A stretch of DNA of 64,000 nt from Bacillus sp. KH172YL63 (lineage in GTDB: Bacteria > Bacillota > Bacilli > Bacillales > Bacillaceae_B): the NCBI RefSeq assembly GCF_011398925.1, contig NZ_AP022842.1:1042001-1106000 (forward strand), given 5' to 3'. The first letter of the stretch is position 1. Each line of letters starts with the position of its first letter. Below are positions 44,439-53,420 of the stretch, in pieces. Position numbers and translations under genes: made by a program. A model generated the notes under the pieces. That model saw only the letters and a program-made list of their open reading frames with translations. It had not been told where the DNA came from and ran no database searches.

Positions 44439-45875
44439 ATGAACTATATCGGAAGCACCTTGGAAGATCACAGCCGGCAATTTCCTGATAAGCTGGCGGT
44501 TGTTTCGGAAAAGGACAGGATCACGTATAAAGAATTCAATGAACTTGTAACGGGATATCAACAAGCACTGTTGAAATATACCGGTGTACATAAGAAGCGG
44601 ATCGGCATCAAGGTGGAGGATCCGCCGGCCTTCCTCGCACTGTTCATGGCCACGGCAGGAAACGGTTGGGAGGCGATGCCGATCGATCCGAAATGGACCG
44701 ACGCAGAAATCCGGCATGCATATGCTGTCGCTTCTCCTGACTATATTGTGACAGATGGTGAAGAGGCGGAAGAAGACGATCGTGTCATTGCTATAAGGCG
44801 CCTGAGAGAGGCGGGAAGGGGTCATGCACTTGTTTCCCCTCCTGCCCCGTTAGATGATTTCTATGTAGGATTTACATCCGGTTCATCGGGCAAGCCTAAA
44901 GGATTTACACGCCATCATTTATCGTGGACCGAGAGCTTTTCCGTCTGTGAGGAAATCTTTCAGCTGACACAAAGAGACATCATCACGTCTCCGGGCCCTC
45001 TCTATCATTCTTTGAGTTTATTCACAGCGGTCCATGCCATCCAATTGGGAGCGACCCTTCATGTGACAGATGCATTTCACCGCAAAACGTTGCTGGACAG
45101 GCTGGAAAAGGATGAAATCGATACGTTTGTCGGCGTCCCAACCATGCTTGAGGCATTGATGGAAGAATGTCGTTCACGCTCATTGCAGCTCCAGGGTATC
45201 AAAAAGGTCATCGTCTCTGGGGCAGGTTGGTCACAGACTTCAAAGGAAAAGGCAAGATGCTTTTTTCCCGAGGCATCCTTCTTAGAATATTACGGGGCGT
45301 CAGAGCTGAGTTTCGTGATGTATAAGAAAGACCGTGAGCAGGGGCACCGCCCCTTTCCAAATGTGTCTGTGCGCATACTGAATGAACACTTTAAGGAAAC
45401 GGATTGCAAAGAAGCGGGGAATGTATTTGTGAGAAGTCCCATGCTCTTTACCGGATATCTCGGGCTTCCGGAAGAAACGAAGGAAGTGCTGACACCATAC
45501 GGGGCAACCGTAGGCGACGTTGGATACAAGAACGAAAACGGGGAAGTCGTCCTGGTCGGAAGAAAAAGCAATATGATCAAAAGCGGTGGATTAAAGGTGT
45601 ATCCAGAGGAAGTGGAGGCGGTTCTTGAAAGCCATCCGGATATCGAAGCGTCCATCGTCTACCCCGTTGAGGATCCCTATTGGGGTGAGATGGTTGTGTG
45701 CTCATTGCAATTGAAGAATAAAGCCTGCCTGACAGCAGAGGACGTAAGGAATTTCTGCAGAGGTAAACTGTCTGACTATAAAGTGCCAAAGCAAATCCTT
45801 CCCCTTTCCGTCTTTCACTACACAAAAAGCGGGAAAATCAACCGGAAAGCAACACTTGAGGGACGGACCTTATAA
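44439..45875 (+). CDS. yhfT: Acyl-CoA synthetase, AMP-forming (YhfT-like)
   Basis: The 478-residue adenylate-forming enzyme has motif A3 FTSGSSGKPKG, A5 YYGASE, A7-A8 GDVGYKNENGEVVLVGRKSNMI and the A10 Lys in SGKINRK. It activates a carboxylic acid to its CoA thioester via an acyl-adenylate. B. subtilis YhfT is described as a long-chain acyl-CoA ligase, and its operon with bioY is under BirA. The substrate here could be a fatty acid or a biotin precursor; this is inference. Confidence 0.87.
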   Translation: MNYIGSTLEDHSRQFPDKLAVVSEKDRITYKEFNELVTGYQQALLKYTGVHKKRIGIKVEDPPAFLALFMATAGNGWEAMPIDPKWTDAEIRHAYAVASPDYIVTDGEEAEEDDRVIAIRRLREAGRGHALVSPPAPLDDFYVGFTSGSSGKPKGFTRHHLSWTESFSVCEEIFQLTQRDIITSPGPLYHSLSLFTAVHAIQLGATLHVTDAFHRKTLLDRLEKDEIDTFVGVPTMLEALMEECRSRSLQLQGIKKVIVSGAGWSQTSKEKARCFFPEASFLEYYGASELSFVMYKKDREQGHRPFPNVSVRILNEHFKETDCKEAGNVFVRSPMLFTGYLGLPEETKEVLTPYGATVGDVGYKNENGEVVLVGRKSNMIKSGGLKVYPEEVEAVLESHPDIEASIVYPVEDPYWGEMVVCSLQLKNKACLTAEDVRNFCRGKLSDYKVPKQILPLSVFHYTKSGKINRKATLEGRTL

Positions 45876-45893
45876 TCGAAGGAGGAAGAAATC

Positions 45894-47027
45894 ATGAAAG
45901 AAGCGGTTATCGTTTGGGCGAAGAGAACGCCCGTCGGAAAATGCGGGGGCAGCTTAAAGGATGTTCCGCCTCAGCATCTCGCCGCCCCACTCATCAGGGC
46001 ATTGGTGACTGAAACGGGGATCGTCCCGGAAGAAATAGATGATGTGATCCTCGGTAATACGGTCGGTCCCGGTGGAAATCTTGCCCGTCTGTCTGCACTG
46101 ACTGCAGGACTGCCCGTCAAGGTTCCGGGAGTGACCGTTGACCGGCAATGCGGCTCAGGGTTGGAAGCGATTGTGACGGCATGCAGATTGGTCCAATCTG
46201 GAGCAGGCGAAGTGTATGTGGCCGGCGGTGTGGAAAGCACGAGCCTTGCCCCATGGAAAATGGACAAGCCGGCACATCCTGTAAAAGCGCCGCGCATTTT
46301 CACAAGGGCGAGATTCTCCCCTGACCATATAGGGGATCCGGAAATGGGCGAAGCTGCAGAAAACGTAGCAGAAGCATTTAGGATCTCCCGCCGTGATCAA
46401 GATGAGTATGCGCTGAAGAGCCATCAAAAAGCGGTACGGGCCCAGAAGGAAAAACGGTTCACCGGTGAAATCGTCCCTGTAGAACATGTAATGGCCGACG
46501 AATGTCCAAGGGAAGACACATCCATGGAAAAACTCTCAAGTCTTCTTCCTGTATTCCGTGAAGGAGGAAGTGTAACCGCCGGCAATGCTTGTCCGATCAA
46601 TGACGGGGCAGCGGTCGCACTCGTCTTATCAATGGATAAATGCCGTGAATATGGACTCATGCCCGTACTGAAATTCATCGATGGGACGGCGGCGGGTGTA
46701 GACCCGAATCTTCTGGGCATTGGCCCGGTCCCGGCTGTCGGCAGGCTGTTAGAGAGAAACAGACTCACATCAGATGACATTGATCTCGTTGAATTCAATG
46801 AAGCATTTGCAAGTCAGGTTCTGGCCTCATTGAGGGAACTGAACATACCGGAACACAAAGTCAATATTGGAGGCGGTGCATTGGCGATCGGACATCCATA
46901 CGGGGCTTCCGGGGCGATCCTTTTGACACGGTTGTTTCATGAGATGAAGAAAGGACAATTGGGGCTTGCCACTCTCGGTATCGGTGGAGGAATGGGCCTC
47001 GCCGCTTTATTTGAACGGATAGAATGA
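45894..47027 (+). CDS. yhfS: Thiolase family acyltransferase (YhfS-like), second Cys replaced
   Basis: The 377-residue protein has the nucleophilic C86 in DRQCGSG, the His region GHPYGASG (H334) and the general thiolase fold. However, the acid-base Cys of the usual C-x-GGG motif is Gly (G362 in LGIGGGMG). It may still use the first Cys or have a changed reaction, so a beta-ketothiolase role is uncertain. It lies 18 bp after the acyl-CoA ligase and overlaps the start region of an SDR gene. Confidence 0.83.
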   Translation: MKEAVIVWAKRTPVGKCGGSLKDVPPQHLAAPLIRALVTETGIVPEEIDDVILGNTVGPGGNLARLSALTAGLPVKVPGVTVDRQCGSGLEAIVTACRLVQSGAGEVYVAGGVESTSLAPWKMDKPAHPVKAPRIFTRARFSPDHIGDPEMGEAAENVAEAFRISRRDQDEYALKSHQKAVRAQKEKRFTGEIVPVEHVMADECPREDTSMEKLSSLLPVFREGGSVTAGNACPINDGAAVALVLSMDKCREYGLMPVLKFIDGTAAGVDPNLLGIGPVPAVGRLLERNRLTSDDIDLVEFNEAFASQVLASLRELNIPEHKVNIGGGALAIGHPYGASGAILLTRLFHEMKKGQLGLATLGIGGGMGLAALFERIE

Positions 47028-47041
47028 GGGAGGAAGAGAGA

Positions 47042-47827
47042 ATGAATGAAGAGGTAGTCATCATCACCGGCTCGACAAGGGGAATCGGCAAAAGCATCGC
47101 CTGTACACTTGCCAGAAGAGGTGCAAAAGTCGTTATAAACGGAACATCAGAAGAAAATGTGAAAGCAGTGGTGCAGGAAATCAGGGCGGCCGGAGGTGAA
47201 GCGGCAGGGTGCTGCGGAAGAGTGGAAGAGTTGGAAACTGGGGAGAAGCTGATTCAGACAGCGATCGAGGCGTTCGGAAGGGCGACGATACTCATTAATA
47301 ATGCAGGGAACAACAGGGACCGCATGGCTCACCGCTTATCGGAAGATGATTGGGATTCAGTTATTTCCACCCACCTGAAAGGGACATTTTCAGCGGTGAA
47401 ACCTTTTATACTCCATAGAAAAAAAGATGGGGGAGAGGGAATCATCCTTAATATGACTTCTCGGGCAGGGATTAAAGGCACGATGGGACAGTTGAATTAC
47501 AGTGCAGCGAAAGCCGGGATCATCGGGATGACGAAAACCTTGGCGCAAGAATTAAAAAGGGAACATATCCTGGTGCTCGCACTGTCCCCTGCTGCCCTGA
47601 CGGATATGACCTCACCCCATGTGGAAAAGGCGAAAGCGAAGGCACTCGAGGAGGGTAGGGAACTGGAATCTTATTGGGAAATCGGAACGGCTGAAGATGT
47701 GGCTGCTTTTGTCGGGTCCCTTATCGAGAAGAAAGGATCCATTCGCTCCGGTGCAGTTTACAGCGTAAACGGAAAGCAGGCAGGCGTGTGGGAGGATCCC
47801 GTCTGGCACGAACTGAATTTATCATAA
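47042..47827 (+). CDS. FabG-like SDR oxidoreductase
   Basis: The 261-residue protein has the TGSTRGIG cofactor loop, NNAGNN, the catalytic Ser (NMTSRAG) and YSAAK. It would reduce a 3-oxoacyl substrate with NAD(P)H. ATG 47042 lies 8 bp after GGGAGG; an upstream ATG overlaps the thiolase stop but lies before the ribosome site. With ligase and thiolase it could form a short beta-oxidation or chain-building path linked to bioY. The C-terminal GSIRSGAVYSVNGKQAGVW ends the fold. Confidence 0.84.
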   Translation: MNEEVVIITGSTRGIGKSIACTLARRGAKVVINGTSEENVKAVVQEIRAAGGEAAGCCGRVEELETGEKLIQTAIEAFGRATILINNAGNNRDRMAHRLSEDDWDSVISTHLKGTFSAVKPFILHRKKDGGEGIILNMTSRAGIKGTMGQLNYSAAKAGIIGMTKTLAQELKREHILVLALSPAALTDMTSPHVEKAKAKALEEGRELESYWEIGTAEDVAAFVGSLIEKKGSIRSGAVYSVNGKQAGVWEDPVWHELNLS

Positions 47828-47891
47828 AAAGGTTAGTTTCCATGAATTAGTGGAATTATGGTAAAGAGAATCGTAAAGGGAGGATCAGAGG

Positions 47892-49280
47892 ATGGAATTT
47901 CGTATTGAACGAGACACAATCGGAGAAATGAAAGTGCCGAAGGAAAAGTATTGGGGCGCTCAGACTCAGCGAAGTAAAGAGAATTTCCGGATCGGAACGG
48001 AAAAGATGCCGATCGAGGTGACATATGCTTTCGCTCAGTTGAAAAAAGCGGCTGCAGTCGCCAACCATTCCCTCGGGAAACTTTCTGAGAACAAGATGAA
48101 GGCGATCGGGCAGGCTTGTGATGAAATCTTGGAAGGAAAATGGGACACCCATTTCCCCCTTGTTGTATGGCAGACAGGAAGCGGCACACAATCCAACATG
48201 AATGTGAACGAAGTCGTCGCTTACCGGGCGAATGAAATTTTAGCGGAAAAAGGTTTAGACGGAGGCGTACATCCAAATGATGATGTGAATATGTCGCAAA
48301 GCTCCAATGACACATTCCCTACAGCCATGCATGTCGCAGCTTACCAGGAACTTGAATCCAAGCTGTTTCCTGTCCTTCAGGAATTCATCTCCACATTACA
48401 AGAGAAGGAAGACCAGTTTAAGGACATCATTAAAATCGGCAGGACCCATCTTCAGGATGCCACCCCCTTGACCCTCGGGCAGGAAATCAGCGGGTGGCGG
48501 GCGATGATGGAACGGTCTTACAGTATGATGCGGGAAAGCCTGCAACGGCTGGTCAATCTGGCTATCGGCGGGACGGCTGTAGGGACGGGCATCAATGCAC
48601 ACCCGGTGTTTGGAGAGAGAGTGGCGAAACAGCTGGAGGTCCAAACAGGCATAAAGTTCGTTTCCTCGGATAATAAGTTTCACGCGCTGACGTCCCATGA
48701 TGAAATGGTGTATGTCCACGGTGCGGTAAAAGCACTGGCAGCCGACCTGATGAAAATAGCGAATGATGTCAGGTGGCTCGCAAGCGGTCCGAGAAGCGGA
48801 ATCGGGGAGATGGCGATCCCGGCCAATGAACCGGGTAGTTCAATCATGCCAGGGAAAGTGAACCCGACCCAGAGTGAGGCCGTCACGATGGTCGTCACGC
48901 AGGTGTTCGGAAACGATGCGGCAATCGGCTTTGCAGCGAGTCAAGGGAACTTTGAGCTGAATGTATTCAAACCGGTGATCATTTATAATTTCCTTCAGTC
49001 TGTCCGCCTGCTGACAGATGGAATCAAGTCGTTTAACGATAAGTGTGTGAAGGGGCTGGAGGCCAATACAGAGGTCATTGAAGGTTTTGTTCAAAAATCA
49101 CTGATGCTCGTGACAGCCCTGAATCCCCATATCGGCTATGAAAAAGCCGCCGAAATTGCGAAGAAGGCCCATCAGGAAGGCACGACATTAAAGAAAGCCG
49201 CCATCGAATCAGGATATGTAACCGAAGAACAATACGACAAATGGATTGATCCTGCAGCGATGGTCCATCCTGAGTCGTAG
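47892..49280 (+). CDS. fumC: Class II fumarase
   Basis: The 462-residue enzyme has the fumarase/aspartase signature [13 protein letters not shown] and the conserved [10 protein letters not shown] and [11 protein letters not shown] segments that bind fumarate. It converts fumarate and malate in the TCA cycle. The ortholog in B. subtilis is CitG. ATG 47892 follows AGGGAGGA. It is the last gene of the rightward block and is followed by a terminator. Confidence 0.97.
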   Translation: MEFRIERDTIGEMKVPKEKYWGAQTQRSKENFRIGTEKMPIEVTYAFAQLKKAAAVANHSLGKLSENKMKAIGQACDEILEGKWDTHFPLVVWQTGSGTQSNMNVNEVVAYRANEILAEKGLDGGVHPNDDVNMSQSSNDTFPTAMHVAAYQELESKLFPVLQEFISTLQEKEDQFKDIIKIGRTHLQDATPLTLGQEISGWRAMMERSYSMMRESLQRLVNLAIGGTAVGTGINAHPVFGERVAKQLEVQTGIKFVSSDNKFHALTSHDEMVYVHGAVKALAADLMKIANDVRWLASGPRSGIGEMAIPANEPGSSIMPGKVNPTQSEAVTMVVTQVFGNDAAIGFAASQGNFELNVFKPVIIYNFLQSVRLLTDGIKSFNDKCVKGLEANTEVIEGFVQKSLMLVTALNPHIGYEKAAEIAKKAHQEGTTLKKAAIESGYVTEEQYDKWIDPAAMVHPES

Positions 49281-49310
49281 GATTGCTTTGTGAAAGAGCA
49301 GTATGAAGGA

Positions 49311-49347
49311 CCCGGGCGATGATCCTGCATTCGCCCGGGTTTATTAT
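49311..49347 (+). terminator. Terminator of fumC
   Basis: CCCGGGCGA pairs with TCGCCCGGG, then TTTATTAT. Confidence 0.9.
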
Positions 49348-49377
49348 GATTGGAAAGGCTTTGTTACCAAGACAAAT

Positions 49378-49410
49378 TGAATCCCCCGGCCATAAGACCG
49401 GGGGATTTAT
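49378..49410. terminator. Hairpin after the SASP gene
   Basis: ATCCCCCGG pairs with CCGGGGGAT around an 8-base loop. It is the likely end of the minus-strand SASP transcript. Confidence 0.8.
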
Positions 49411-49431
49411 CCATTCATATGAAATTGCTTA

Positions 49432-49647
49432 TTATTTTTGGTACCCGCCGCCGATTTGTTGTTCAGCCATTTGAACAAGGCGTTTTGTGATTTCTCCACC
49501 TACAGAACCGTTAGCGCGTGCTGTTGCATCTGGTCCTAATTGTACGCCAAATTCTGAAGCGATTTCGTACTTCATTTGGTCGATTGCTTGTTGAGCTCCT
49601 GGAGCTACCAGTTGGTTAGATGAATTGCTGCGAGATTGTTGTTGCAT
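49432..49647 (-). CDS. Alpha/beta-type small acid-soluble spore protein
   Basis: The 71-residue protein fits alpha/beta-type SASPs: the germination protease site in [11 protein letters not shown] and the DNA-binding segment [20 protein letters not shown]. These proteins coat spore DNA and protect it from UV and chemicals. It lies near the splB and coat genes on the genetic map, matching the sspB neighbourhood in B. subtilis. The ribosome site TAAGGAG is 9 bp before the ATG; no clear SigG promoter could be identified. Confidence 0.95.
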   Translation of the reverse strand: MQQQSRSNSSNQLVAPGAQQAIDQMKYEIASEFGVQLGPDATARANGSVGGEITKRLVQMAEQQIGGGYQK

Positions 49648-49682
49648 AATCTGTCATCTCCTTAAAATGTATAAGATTTTTT

Positions 49683-49750
49683 TGGCTGGGTCAGCTGGAT
49701 TTGCACCAGCGCGCTATTCCATGAGCGGCCATCTGATATGGCATAACCCA
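49683..49750 (-). ncRNA. Compact tRNA-like fold with CCA end
   Basis: On the minus strand a 7-bp acceptor stem (TGGGTTA/TGACCCA), T8-G9, a D-like arm (CCAT, 5-base loop, ATGG), a 4-bp anticodon-like arm with loop CATGGAAT, a 5-bp T-arm (GCTGG/CCAGC) with loop TGCAAAT, discriminator G and CCA follow in the normal order. The D-loop lacks GG and the variable loop is one base. It may be a tRNA pseudogene or tRNA-like RNA; U33-GGA-A37 would read as a Ser anticodon. Confidence 0.45.
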
Positions 49751-49940
49751 TCGTCTGGGTGTGAGAGAAGGCTTGTTGCTTGCCTTGTTACTGATATTAT
49801 GGATTGTTTCGGCCGTAATATTCAACGTGCACTCAGGGAATTTATTCCTTTTAAATACCGATAAGTTCTGTACATAATTCAGGTCTATTGTCAAAAGGCT
49901 AACAGTATATACTGAATAGATTTGAAAGTATGGTGACAAC

Positions 49941-50192
49941 ATGAAAGCCTGCGCATTATGTAATGGAATCGTTGAATACAGGGGGCTCTGCGGAAAGTGC
50001 GGGGACGCTACAACGGATCAGGGAAGATATTATGATTATTATGATGAATACAGTGCATATATGGACATTCAACATTTACAGTTAGCCGACGGAATTCCGA
50101 ACAGCAGCTGTTCCGATACGTGCCTTCATCTTTTTACGTGCCTCAGGTGCGGGGAAGAAGAAGGGAAAAGTGTTGATTTGACTGAGTTTTAA
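49941..50192 (+). CDS. Small cysteine-rich zinc-ribbon-like protein
   Basis: The 83-residue protein has CALC and CGKC pairs near the N-terminus and a C-terminal group CSDTCLHLFTCLRC, consistent with one or two metal-binding sites. The middle is rich in Tyr and Asp (YYDYYDEYSAYMD). ATG 49941 follows GGTGAC. I do not recognise a function; a small YhzC-like protein lies in a similar place in Bacillus, but I cannot confirm that. Confidence 0.65.
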   Translation: MKACALCNGIVEYRGLCGKCGDATTDQGRYYDYYDEYSAYMDIQHLQLADGIPNSSCSDTCLHLFTCLRCGEEEGKSVDLTEF

Positions 50193-50206
50193 CGTTTGTA
50201 AACAGG

Positions 50207-50236
50207 AAAAGAGTCCGTCATCGACGGACTCTTTTT
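50207..50236. terminator. Bidirectional terminator
   Basis: AAAAGAGTCCGTC pairs perfectly with GACGGACTCTTTT with only 3 bases between. Confidence 0.92.
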
Positions 50237-50244
50237 CTCATGTA

Positions 50245-51342
50245 TTATCGGATTCTGAACTCAGATGCTGAGTCGAAGAAGTGGGCTTTGTTCATATCAA
50301 AGGCCAGTTCAATCGTTTGACCTGCAGAAATATCAGTGCGTGAATCAACGCGAGCGACAAATTCTTGGCCCTCTAGTTGTGAATAGAGCATCGTTTCAGC
50401 TCCCGTCAGCTCGGACACTTCGATTTTCGCAGTGATTTTCGCACCTTGGGCAGTATCGATGAAAAGCGGCTCATCATGGATATCTTCCGGACGTACGCCC
50501 AGGATGATGCTCTTGCCGACCTGACCTTGTTCACGAAGGACTTTCATCTTTCCTTCCGGTACAGATACTTTCGTGTTTCCGAGCACGAAATGACCATCCT
50601 CAAGGGAACCGTGGAAGAAGTTCATGGCAGGTGAACCGATGAAGCCGCCGACAAACACATTTTCAGGCTTATCGTACACTTCTTTAGGAGAACCGACCTG
50701 CTGGATGACCCCATCCTTCATGACGACGATACGTGTAGCCATCGTCATCGCTTCAGTTTGGTCATGTGTCACATAAATCGTCGTCGTTTGCAGACGTTGG
50801 TGAAGCTTGGCGATTTCAGCACGCATTTGGACACGCAGCTTTGCATCAAGGTTGGATAATGGTTCATCCATCAAGAACACTTTCGCATCACGCACGATGG
50901 CACGTCCGAGGGCGACACGCTGACGCTGTCCACCAGACAGTGCTTTCGGTTTACGGTCAAGCAACGCTTCAAGTCCAAGGATCTTGGCTGCTTCCTGCAC
51001 GCGGCGGTCAATTTCCTTTTTATCGAACTTGCGTAATTTAAGACCGAATGCCATGTTGTCATATACGGTCATGTGCGGATATAGTGCGTAGTTCTGGAAT
51101 ACCATGGCAATGTCACGGTCTTTCGGCGCAACATCGTTCACACGTTTTCCGTCGATGGAGAAGTCACCTTTTGAAATTTCTTCAAGACCTGCGATCATGC
51201 GGAGTGTGGTTGATTTTCCACACCCTGATGGTCCAACGAATACGATGAACTCTTTATCTTGAATATGAAGATTGAAATCATTTACCGCCGTTACTTTGCT
51301 ATCATAAATTTTGTGGATGTTTTCCAGTTTTAATTCAGCCAT
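50245..51342 (-). CDS. msmX: MsmX-type multi-sugar ABC importer ATPase
   Basis: The 365-residue protein has Walker A GPSGCGKST, Q loop MVFQNYALYPHMTV, signature LSGGQRQR, Walker B VFLMDEPLSNLD and a C-terminal TOBE/OB domain (ILGVRPEDIHDEP). It equals B. subtilis MsmX in length and is the shared ATPase for several disaccharide and oligosaccharide importers; no permease genes lie next to it, as is usual for MsmX. A PucR-type regulator gene follows upstream on the same strand. Confidence 0.94.
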   Translation of the reverse strand: MAELKLENIHKIYDSKVTAVNDFNLHIQDKEFIVFVGPSGCGKSTTLRMIAGLEEISKGDFSIDGKRVNDVAPKDRDIAMVFQNYALYPHMTVYDNMAFGLKLRKFDKKEIDRRVQEAAKILGLEALLDRKPKALSGGQRQRVALGRAIVRDAKVFLMDEPLSNLDAKLRVQMRAEIAKLHQRLQTTTIYVTHDQTEAMTMATRIVVMKDGVIQQVGSPKEVYDKPENVFVGGFIGSPAMNFFHGSLEDGHFVLGNTKVSVPEGKMKVLREQGQVGKSIILGVRPEDIHDEPLFIDTAQGAKITAKIEVSELTGAETMLYSQLEGQEFVARVDSRTDISAGQTIELAFDMNKAHFFDSASEFRIR

Positions 51343-51438
51343 TATCCTCTTCCTCCCTGAAATGCAATCGTTTTCATCTATATATTTATTGTAGAGAAAA
51401 CGGATTCAAAAGGGTATGGTCAACCTGCACAAAGTTGC

Positions 51439-52356
51439 CTACATCTTTTTAGGCAGGTTGTCAGATTGAAAGTCTAAGCAGGCGAAGTAAGCGAGAACCC
51501 CTCCCTGGAATGTCTTAATATCGATATCCGTTTTCTCGATGAACTTATCGATCCGGTATTGGACACTGTTCCGGTGCATAAATAATTGTTTGGCGGTTTG
51601 ACTGATATTTGATTGGTTTTCCAGGAATGCCTTCACCGTATGAATCATTTCAGGGTCTTCTTGGAATAGATCCGTCACTTTCCCAAACAGGTTCAGCCTC
51701 CATTCGTGGGGGAGGTGATGCAGGGTGAAAGCCGGCAGGATCTTTACGGCCGTTTGGATGGAAGCCTTCTTATGAACCGTCTGTGAAAATGAAAATAACT
51801 CCTGTTCAAAAGAAAATGAAGAGGGGAAGTCAGCATCGACCGGACGGAACTGACCGATGAAAAATGAAAGACTGACGAAAAAGTCGGCTTCGATCACATG
51901 TGAAATTGAAAGCAATTGTTCCTCATCGAGGGAAAACTCATTCTTCTCTTCAATGATCAGGCCTGCACCGTCATGTTGAAAAACAAGGCACGTACCGTGG
52001 GGGAGGAGATGCTTGAATGCTTCCTTCAGCATACCCTGTTCGGCCACATCTTTCATTGAGAATTGAATGATGCGGTGATCTCCCGTTGCCCCGTTAGGTC
52101 TGCTTCCTTGTTCAAATAAGTAGGCATGCCATTCTGACGCTTCTCTGGAATCATTGACGGTCAGGGGAGGCATTTTCACTTCCTGTAACAAGCATGATAA
52201 TACTTCCAGCTCACCTATCGGGGTGTCATTCCTGGATAGTCCTATGTATTGTTCTTCACTGCTGTCGGTGAACCAGACGATCGTGTCGTCGAGCAGGGAA
52301 GGGAAATGGTTTTGAAGTATGGCAGTTGGATATTTTTTACGCAAAGATGTAAGCAT
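51439..52356 (-). CDS. PucR/CdaR-type helix-turn-helix regulator
   Basis: The 305-residue protein ends in an HTH_30 domain typical of PucR/CdaR regulators (FLENQSNISQTAKQLFMHRN, then SVQYRIDKFIEKTDID). The N-terminal 200 residues are probably a ligand-sensing region. It lies directly upstream of msmX on the same strand (96 bp apart), so it may control sugar transport, although this is inferred from position. ATG 52356 follows AAGAGGGG. Confidence 0.85.
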   Translation of the reverse strand: MLTSLRKKYPTAILQNHFPSLLDDTIVWFTDSSEEQYIGLSRNDTPIGELEVLSCLLQEVKMPPLTVNDSREASEWHAYLFEQGSRPNGATGDHRIIQFSMKDVAEQGMLKEAFKHLLPHGTCLVFQHDGAGLIIEEKNEFSLDEEQLLSISHVIEADFFVSLSFFIGQFRPVDADFPSSFSFEQELFSFSQTVHKKASIQTAVKILPAFTLHHLPHEWRLNLFGKVTDLFQEDPEMIHTVKAFLENQSNISQTAKQLFMHRNSVQYRIDKFIEKTDIDIKTFQGGVLAYFACLDFQSDNLPKKM

Positions 52357-52504
52357 GGGACCCCTCTTTGTTCATTATTATAGTAAAAAAGGTTATAATG
52401 GTATTGTACTGAAAACATCACGGTAGTCAAAGGGTACAGGTTTGCAAAAAAATGCTGTATTTACTACTATTATAGAATGAATAACTATTTATGGGGTGCC
52501 GAAT

Positions 52505-52765
52505 ATGGAATATACCAAGGAAGTCACGAATCGAATGAAACGTCTTGAAGGTCAAGTCCGTGGCGTATTGAAGATGATGGAGGACGAAAAGCATTGTAAA
52601 GATGTTGTCACTCAGCTGTCTGCCGTCCGTACTGCAGTTGACCGCACCATTGGCCTCATCGTCGCAAAGAATCTGGAAGCTTGCATACGTGAATCGGAAG
52701 ATGAAGGCATCAAGGCTGAAGATGCCATCCAGGAAGCCGTCAATATGCTTGTGAAAAGTCGATAA
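52505..52765 (+). CDS. CsoR/CstR-family repressor, CstR-like
   Basis: The 86-residue four-helix repressor has Cys31 and Cys60 at exactly the positions of S. aureus CstR, and Asn56 in place of the His ligand of copper-sensing CsoR (AKNLEAC instead of H-x-x-x-C). This points to a per- or polysulfide sensor rather than a copper sensor. ATG 52505 lies 6 bp after GGGGTG. No sulfide oxidation or sulfurtransferase genes are adjacent, so its target is unknown. Confidence 0.85.
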   Translation: MEYTKEVTNRMKRLEGQVRGVLKMMEDEKHCKDVVTQLSAVRTAVDRTIGLIVAKNLEACIRESEDEGIKAEDAIQEAVNMLVKSR

Positions 52766-52772
52766 AAGATAG

Positions 52773-52801
52773 AAAAGCTGCCTGTTCGGCAGCTTTTTTT
52801 A
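52773..52801 (+). terminator. Terminator of the CstR-like gene
   Basis: AAAAGCTGCC pairs with GGCAGCTTTT, loop TGTTC, then T-run. Confidence 0.9.
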
Positions 52802-52804
52802 TTG

Positions 52805-52993
52805 TTACATAGGGGGTTCTTCGTAATCGGTGATCTCTACCGCTTCTTCGATATTGGTTGTGTTTTCCCTCATGTGGACAGAGCCGCCTGACAAGCCTTC
52901 ATTGATGAATCGATCCACATCGAGGAATGCCTTCTCTCTTCCTTCATAATTGGTATCCGGAAGGAACTGGGCATTCTGATTGTCCTTTTTCAT
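52805..52993 (-). CDS. Small acidic Bacillus protein, unknown
   Basis: The 62-residue protein (MKKDNQNAQFLPDTNYEGRE at the start, ending EEAVEITDYEEPPM) is acidic, soluble and without a membrane span. ATG 52993 is about 9 bp from TAAGGAGG; ATG 52999 is also in frame. It is downstream of the YheE-like gene on the same strand and may be co-transcribed with it. Function unknown. Confidence 0.7.
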   Translation of the reverse strand: MKKDNQNAQFLPDTNYEGREKAFLDVDRFINEGLSGGSVHMRENTTNIEEAVEITDYEEPPM

Positions 52994-53082
52994 GTTCATC
53001 AGCCTCCTTACGTTAGTTTTCGAAAGGGGGCTGAAGTTATGCATGAAGAATGAATGACTTCAGCGCCTTGAGTGGAAGTGTC

Positions 53083-53292
53083 TTATTCATACACATGAAA
53101 GAGCATCAGTTCATGAAGCTGTTTCTTGAGGGACTCTTCCTTTTCTTCTGCCGGGACTGGGCCGGTCCATTCGATTCTTCCGTCTTTATGGTAATTCCCG
53201 GCATATTTTGTGCCGCCGAAGTAAAACGAAAACGTCCAGCCGGGAAGCTGCGTATTTTCGAACATATTCTTGAATTGAAAATGCTGGATCAT
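53083..53292 (-). CDS. yheE: YheE-family (DUF5342) protein
   Basis: The 69-residue protein begins MIQHFQFKNMFENTQLPGW and ends KKQLHELMLFHVYE, matching the YheE family of Bacillus. Function unknown. GGAGGTGA lies at a normal distance from ATG 53292. In B. subtilis yheE lies next to yheD and yheC; here the order is preserved but a ferritin-like gene has come between. Confidence 0.8.
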   Translation of the reverse strand: MIQHFQFKNMFENTQLPGWTFSFYFGGTKYAGNYHKDGRIEWTGPVPAEEKEESLKKQLHELMLFHVYE

Positions 53293-53420
53293 CGTTTCTC
53301 ACCTCCATCCTCATTGTAAACGTTTTATTGATGGCTGTGTAGCGCAATGGTTGAAATGTATCATAAATGGAATGCCCCTCTAATAGAATTTACTGAAGAG
53401 GAACAGAGGGGGTGCCGAAG

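Noticed and set aside
49655..49661. SigG -10 box (CATTTTA) before the SASP gene
   Set aside because: It lies so close to the ribosome site that the transcript would start inside it; no -35 element is at the right distance.
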